Origin: Chitinophagaceae bacterium
GTDB taxonomy: Bacteria > Bacteroidota > Bacteroidia > Chitinophagales > Chitinophagaceae
Direction of reading: 5' to 3'
DNA: 18,493 nt
NCBI GenBank assembly: GCA_947483345.1
Contig: CANKNL010000020.1
Span: 1 to 18,493 of the forward strand
This document shows positions 15,012 through 18,493 of the stretch, piece after piece. The stretch's first letter is position 1; each line of letters begins with the position of its first letter. The translations under genes were made by a program, and so were the position numbers. The notes under the pieces were generated by a model. It was given only the letters and a program-made list of their open reading frames with translations, did not search any database and was not told the origin of the DNA.

Positions 15012-16520
15012 GTGCAAAAACGTATTCTACCCATAGCATTAGTTGCTATTAGTTGTTTTTCTTTATTTGGCTGGAACTGTACAAAACTGGATACTACCGA
15101 CATTGGCAGTGACCTCTTACCGGCTGTTGATAATGTTAATACCTTTGACACCATTCTCAATATTAACACTGTACAGGCCTTTTTCAATGACTCAACATAC
15201 ATTGGCAAGTACGATGATTATGCTGTAGGCGCCATTAATAATGACCCCTTATTTGGTAAAACCAATGCCAGTATTTTCATGCAGTTGAAGCCCCCGTTTT
15301 ATCCGTATTACTTTGGTAATACCGGTGATACATTAAATGGCTTTGGTGCAGGCATCGATTCCGTTGTACTCTGTTTACGGTACCGGGGCTTTTGGGGCGA
15401 CAGCTTATTGCCAATTCATCTGGAAGTGCGGGAAGTAAATGATGGTATTTTCCGAGATTCGGTTTTCAAAGAAAATACAACGGCTTACCAACCTGCAGTT
15501 ATGGGATCTATTTTGGGATCTGCCAATATTGATGTTCGTACACTGGGAAATTATATTAAACTTAATAACGGCAGAGATTCAGTTAACAATCAAATACGTA
15601 TTAAACTGTCGGCATCATGGGCTGCACAGCTTTATAACCGGGATAGTATTGCTGGCAATACTGCCAATAATGCTTTTTATTCCGACTCTTTATACAGGCG
15701 TTTTTATAATGGTATTGCTTTAATAGCAGATGGTGGAGGTAACGGGTTAATGTATGCCAGTCTTTCTGATACGGCTACTAAACTGGAAATTCATTACAAA
15801 AGAAAAAATCTTGGAAAGCTGGATTCTGTTTATACCTCATTCAGGCTAAATCCATCATTTGCCGATAATAGTGCAAATAAGCCCGTTTCTAATACCAGTA
15901 ACTATATCTTACGTAACCGAGCCGGCTATCCGGTTAGCATTCCGTCATCGAGCGCACATTATCTGCAAACGGCCCCGGGAACATATGTAAACCTTAATAT
16001 ACCAGGCCTTGCGGGTTTATCAAACCGGATCATTCATCGTGCCGAAATCATTGTTGAACAATTGCCACCACTTGATCCACTTGATGAGAAACTGGCTGCA
16101 CCCAATTTCCTGTATCTGGATTTAAGGGATAGCAGTGTTGCTGCCAAATGGAAACCTATCTATTACGATTTGAATACGGCTCAATTCTATGATCCTGATT
16201 ATAAAACAACCGTACCATACATTGCCAATCCAATCGACTTTTTGTACTTTGGCGGTTTCCGCAGAATTAAATCTGATCCCTTTGGTAATCAGATCAGGCA
16301 TTACAACTTTAATATTTCAAGGTATGTTCAACAAATTGTAACCGACCATACCCGGGTTTATGATATGCGGTTATACGCGCCTTTTAATTTAAATTATCCA
16401 CAATATTCAGGCTCTTATTTACCTTTTGGTAATAATATTGCTTTTGGAAGGGTACGGATAGGAAGTGGCTCCAATACTAATTCCAGACTGCGATTAAGAA
16501 TTATATACTCGAAATTGTAA
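15012..16520 (+). CDS. DUF4270 family lipoprotein
   Basis: A 502-residue exported protein. The start is GTG 15012. No in-frame ATG gives the signal peptide MQKRILPIALVAISCFSLFG. The segment C23-TKLDTTDIGSDLLPAVD is the family hallmark I recall for DUF4270 proteins of Bacteroidota, normally directly after the lipidated Cys. Here the residues before Cys23 are G-W-N, a poor lipobox; Cys15 (A-I-S-C) is an alternative. The mature part is rich in beta-strand patterns and Asn/Tyr, with no transmembrane segment, as for an outer-membrane-anchored beta protein. The closing segment RLRLRIIYSKL ends the family domain. Function is not established. It follows the GT5-like gene by 32 bases and is closed by a hairpin. 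The pairing looks conserved from memory; co-function is inference. Confidence 0.85.
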   Translation: MQKRILPIALVAISCFSLFGWNCTKLDTTDIGSDLLPAVDNVNTFDTILNINTVQAFFNDSTYIGKYDDYAVGAINNDPLFGKTNASIFMQLKPPFYPYYFGNTGDTLNGFGAGIDSVVLCLRYRGFWGDSLLPIHLEVREVNDGIFRDSVFKENTTAYQPAVMGSILGSANIDVRTLGNYIKLNNGRDSVNNQIRIKLSASWAAQLYNRDSIAGNTANNAFYSDSLYRRFYNGIALIADGGGNGLMYASLSDTATKLEIHYKRKNLGKLDSVYTSFRLNPSFADNSANKPVSNTSNYILRNRAGYPVSIPSSSAHYLQTAPGTYVNLNIPGLAGLSNRIIHRAEIIVEQLPPLDPLDEKLAAPNFLYLDLRDSSVAAKWKPIYYDLNTAQFYDPDYKTTVPYIANPIDFLYFGGFRRIKSDPFGNQIRHYNFNISRYVQQIVTDHTRVYDMRLYAPFNLNYPQYSGSYLPFGNNIAFGRVRIGSGSNTNSRLRLRIIYSKL

Positions 16521-16541
16521 TTAAATTTGGTTAAGATAGTC

Positions 16542-16575
16542 AACAAAGTCCCCGTAATTTTTCGGGGACTTTGTT
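16542..16575 (+). terminator. Terminator hairpin after the DUF4270 gene
   Basis: A perfect 13-bp stem (AACAAAGTCCCCG 16542-16554, CGGGGACTTTGTT 16563-16575) closes over an eight-base loop. It starts 21 bases after the DUF4270 stop. There is no separate U run beyond the stem; the CTTTGTT end of the descending arm would have to serve as the U-rich part, as in the tRNA terminator of this window. The descending arm also contains the -33 element of the metK promoter. Confidence 0.75.
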
Positions 16576-16601
16576 CATTAACACATACAACCTTATCTTT
16601 G
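16570..16601 (+). promoter_or_regulatory. Bacteroidota-type promoter of metK
   Basis: TTTG at 16570-16573 and TATCTTTG at 16594-16601 are 20 bases apart, an exact match to TTTG-N19-21-TAnnTTTG. Transcription would begin near 16606, leaving a leader of about 14 A/T-rich bases before the ATG at 16620. That is too short for any SAM riboswitch, so control by a leader RNA is unlikely here. Confidence 0.75.
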
Positions 16602-16619
16602 CCATCTTAAAAAATATAT

Positions 16620-17879
16620 ATGCCATATTTATTTACATCAGAGTCCGTAAGTGAAGGACATCCGGATAAAGTTGCAGACCAGATCAGTGATGCATTGATT
16701 GATAATTTTTTAGCTTTTGACCCAACCAGTAAAGTCGCCTGCGAAACACTGGTAACCACCGGCCAGGTTATACTTGCCGGCGAAGTAAAAAGTAAAGCTT
16801 ACCTGGATGTACAGGAAATTGCTCGTGGGGTGATACGGAAAATTGGTTATACCAAAAGTGAATACATGTTTGAAGCCAATTCATGTGGTATTCTTTCAGC
16901 CATACACGAGCAGAGTGGCGATATAAACCAAGGGGTTGACCGTAAGAAAAAAGAAGAACAGGGTGCCGGCGATCAGGGTATGATGTTTGGATATGCTACC
17001 AATGAAACTGATAATTATATGCCATTGGCATTGGATTTGGCACATTTTATTTTAATTGAAATGGCCAGTATACGCAGGGAAAATAAAGAGATCAAATATC
17101 TGCGCCCGGATGCAAAAAGCCAGGTTACTTTGGAATATGATGATAATAACAGGCCTGTAAGAATTGATGCGATCGTTGTTTCCACACAGCACGATGACTT
17201 TGCTGCAGATGAAAAAATGTTGGCAAAAATTAAGAAAGACATCATCAATATCGTCATACCAAGAGTAAAGGCAAAATATCCAAAGTACAATCATCTTTTC
17301 AACAATAAAATCAAATATCACATCAACCCAACCGGTAAGTTTGTTATTGGCGGTCCGCATGGCGATACCGGCTTAACCGGTCGCAAGATCATTGTAGATA
17401 CTTACGGTGGTAAAGGTGCACATGGTGGTGGCGCTTTCAGTGGTAAAGACCCTAGTAAAGTTGACCGCAGTGCAGCTTATGCAACACGACATATAGCCAA
17501 GAATTTAGTGGCTGCAGGGTTGTGTGATGAAGTACTGGTGCAGGTTTCTTATGCTATTGGTGTGGCACAGCCAACCAGTATCAATGTGGTAACTTATGGT
17601 ACTGCCAAAGTAAATTTAACTGATGGTGAGATTGCTGATAAGGTAATGAAAATGCCTTGCTTTGATATGCGTCCTTACTTTATTGAGCAGCGTTTAAAAC
17701 TGCGTAATCCCATGTACAGTGAAACTGCTGCATACGGTCACATGGGACGTAAAAATGAAATTGTAGAAAAAATATTTACATCACCCGATGGTAAAACAAT
17801 TAAAAAGAAAGTTGAATTATTTACCTGGGAGAAACTGGATGCCGTGAAAGAGGTGAAGAAAGTTTTTGGGTTGAAATAA
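16620..17879 (+). CDS. metK: S-adenosylmethionine synthetase (methionine adenosyltransferase)
   Basis: A 419-residue cytoplasmic enzyme making S-adenosylmethionine from methionine and ATP. Motifs: SESVSEGHPDKVADQISDA (7-25) with His14, Asp16 and Lys17 at the ATP/Mg site; the signature GAGDQGMMFGYA (115-126); GGPHGDTGLTGRKIIVDTYG (244-263); and GGGAFSGKDPSKVDRSAAY (269-287) with the P-loop-like second signature. It is longer than E. coli MetK (384), mainly through a lysine-rich insertion around 200-232; such length is usual in Bacteroidota. ATG start at 16620, directly after an A-rich tract. It has its own promoter and its own terminator, so it is probably monocistronic. Confidence 0.98.
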   Translation: MPYLFTSESVSEGHPDKVADQISDALIDNFLAFDPTSKVACETLVTTGQVILAGEVKSKAYLDVQEIARGVIRKIGYTKSEYMFEANSCGILSAIHEQSGDINQGVDRKKKEEQGAGDQGMMFGYATNETDNYMPLALDLAHFILIEMASIRRENKEIKYLRPDAKSQVTLEYDDNNRPVRIDAIVVSTQHDDFAADEKMLAKIKKDIINIVIPRVKAKYPKYNHLFNNKIKYHINPTGKFVIGGPHGDTGLTGRKIIVDTYGGKGAHGGGAFSGKDPSKVDRSAAYATRHIAKNLVAAGLCDEVLVQVSYAIGVAQPTSINVVTYGTAKVNLTDGEIADKVMKMPCFDMRPYFIEQRLKLRNPMYSETAAYGHMGRKNEIVEKIFTSPDGKTIKKKVELFTWEKLDAVKEVKKVFGLK

Positions 17880-17914
17880 GGCCCCCTCTAAATCTCCCCC
17901 GGAGGGGGGAGACT
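17880..17914. repeat. CCCCCTCTAAATCTCCCCC-type palindromic intergenic repeat
   Basis: It starts at the base following the metK stop codon: GCCCCCTCTAAATCTCCCCC (17881-17900), then GGAG, then GGGGGAGA (17905-17912). The arms 17893-17900 and 17905-17912 are perfectly complementary, and the pairing extends outward with one mismatch. I recall closely similar strings in the spacers of many Bacteroidota genomes. It is independent of the separate terminator that follows. Function is unknown. Confidence 0.7.
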
Positions 17915-17917
17915 TGT

Positions 17918-17952
17918 AAAGACCATAAGTTTGTAAGAGCTTATGGTTTTTT
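17918..17952 (+). terminator. Rho-independent terminator of metK
   Basis: ACCATAAG (17922-17929) pairs with CTTATGGT (17940-17947), a perfect 8-bp core extended by A-T pairs and one G-T pair, followed by a run of T to 17952. The loop is ten bases. The T run merges into the putative rlmB promoter region. Confidence 0.8.
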
Positions 17953-17977
17953 GTTGCATCAATTATGATTAAATTTG
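17950..17977 (+). promoter_or_regulatory. Putative rlmB promoter implying a leaderless transcript
   Basis: TAAATTTG at 17970-17977 is an exact TAnnTTTG -7 box. TTTG at 17950-17953, inside the metK terminator's T run, could be the -33 element, but the 16-base gap is shorter than the usual 19-21. The -7 box ends only four bases before the GTG start codon at 17982, so the transcript would begin at or next to the start codon. Confidence 0.5.
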
Positions 17978-17981
17978 CATT

Positions 17982-18493
17982 GTGAAAAATTTCAGACAAC
18001 AACAGCACCGCCCCAAAAAAAATACACTGGTAGTTGGCCGTAAGGCGGTTACCGAAGCCATGCAAACCGGTAAACAGTTGGAGCGTATTTACCTGCAAAC
18101 CACCGTACATGGCGAAGCCATTGATGACATAAAGAAGCTGGCCGAAAAAACACAAACGCCCATTAATAAAGTACCGGTTGAAAAATTAAACAATTTCAAT
18201 GTCAGCAATCACGAAGGCTGTGTGGCATTGATTGCCAAAGTACAATACCAGGATCTGCAGGATGTGATCTCTTTTGTGGTGGAAAAAGGAGACGTGCCTT
18301 TGTTTTTAATTTTAGATGGCATTACCGATATCCGTAATATTGGTGGTATTGCCCGTAGTGCTTTTTGTTTTGGTGTACATGCCATCATTATTCCTGATAA
18401 AGGAGTAGGGGCATTGAATGAAGATGCCGTGCTTACCTCAGCAGGTGCATTGGAAGAGATGGCGGTATGCCGGGTAAACAGCCTCATGAAAAC
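17982..18493 (+). CDS. rlmB: 23S rRNA (guanosine-2'-O-)-methyltransferase RlmB, SpoU family (5' part)
   Basis: An open frame of 170 codons from GTG 17982, cut by the window edge. It begins VKNFRQQQHRPKKNTLVVGR and shows the TrmH/SpoU substrate-binding N-domain: VVGRKAVTEAM (17-27), the LERIYLQ strand, and the NHEGCVALIA stretch (76-85). The SPOUT catalytic domain opens with LFLILDGITDIRNIGGIARSA (109-129), containing the DGxxDxxNxGxxxR motif 1 with its conserved Asn and Arg. RlmB methylates G2251 of 23S rRNA in E. coli. The later SAM-binding motifs lie beyond the edge. No in-frame ATG precedes motif 1 except the internal codon at 18060, which would remove part of the N-domain, so GTG is preferred. 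It is downstream of metK but separated by a terminator. Confidence 0.9.
   Translation, partial: MKNFRQQQHRPKKNTLVVGRKAVTEAMQTGKQLERIYLQTTVHGEAIDDIKKLAEKTQTPINKVPVEKLNNFNVSNHEGCVALIAKVQYQDLQDVISFVVEKGDVPLFLILDGITDIRNIGGIARSAFCFGVHAIIIPDKGVGALNEDAVLTSAGALEEMAVCRVNSLMK

Noticed and set aside
16576..16619. SAM riboswitch in front of metK
   Set aside because: The predicted leader is only about 14 bases and no SAM aptamer fold is possible there.
17817..18155. 112-codon minus-strand frame across the metK-rlmB gap
   Set aside because: It spans the metK end, the palindromic repeat, the terminator and the rlmB start; its open length is explained by the coding constraint of rlmB.

Overview
The window reads as chromosomal DNA of a Bacteroidota bacterium, most likely near the Chitinophagaceae (order Chitinophagales). 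Evidence: promoters of the Bacteroidota type (TTTG, about 20 bases, TAnnTTTG) in front of the tRNA and metK; few Shine-Dalgarno sequences and A/T-rich leaders; a DUF4270 lipoprotein, a family I know only from this phylum; a stand-alone half glycogen synthase beside panC; and short intergenic repeat families I recall from Bacteroidota genomes. The genus cannot be fixed from sequence alone. No phage, insertion sequence, CRISPR array or obvious horizontally acquired block is visible. Most genes are housekeeping or widely conserved.

Layout. (1) 1-190: tRNA-His(GTG) with its own promoter and terminator. (2) 346-2508, plus strand: prc, a periplasmic tail-specific protease, closed by a strong bidirectional terminator that also serves the converging minus-strand block. 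(3) 2576-14060: ten genes all on the minus strand, in transcription order panC, a LPG-synthase-TM/flippase-like membrane protein, rfaE2, ppk1, ppx, a secreted protein of unknown function, panB, an ALDH7-family aldehyde dehydrogenase, a secreted S8 protease and a DinB-family protein. (4) 14167-17879, plus strand and divergent from panC: a glycogen-synthase N-terminal-domain protein, the DUF4270 lipoprotein, a hairpin, and metK behind its own promoter. (5) 17982 to the window end: rlmB, cut by the edge.

Functional links. ppk1 and ppx make and degrade polyphosphate, and both start with TTG. panB and panC are the first and last steps of pantothenate synthesis, lying on the same strand but about 6 kb apart. 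rfaE2 (ADP-heptose for LPS) is translationally overlapped with the flippase-like gene. The GT5-half/DUF4270 pair is the least understood module: the GT5 half has lost its recognisable substrate-binding motifs and its whole C-terminal lobe, so it is probably not a glycogen synthase.

The most unusual non-coding structure is a set of three unrelated short-repeat elements: a period-7 CAGTnnn array, a period-8 TTAACnnn array, and a CCCCCTCTAAATCTCC-type palindrome. Each begins at or within one base of a stop codon (panB, ppk1, metK). I did not find a convincing wholly new multi-gene system. The best leads are the GT5-half/DUF4270 module, the stop-codon-abutting arrays, and the promoter/terminator overlaps at metK and rlmB.
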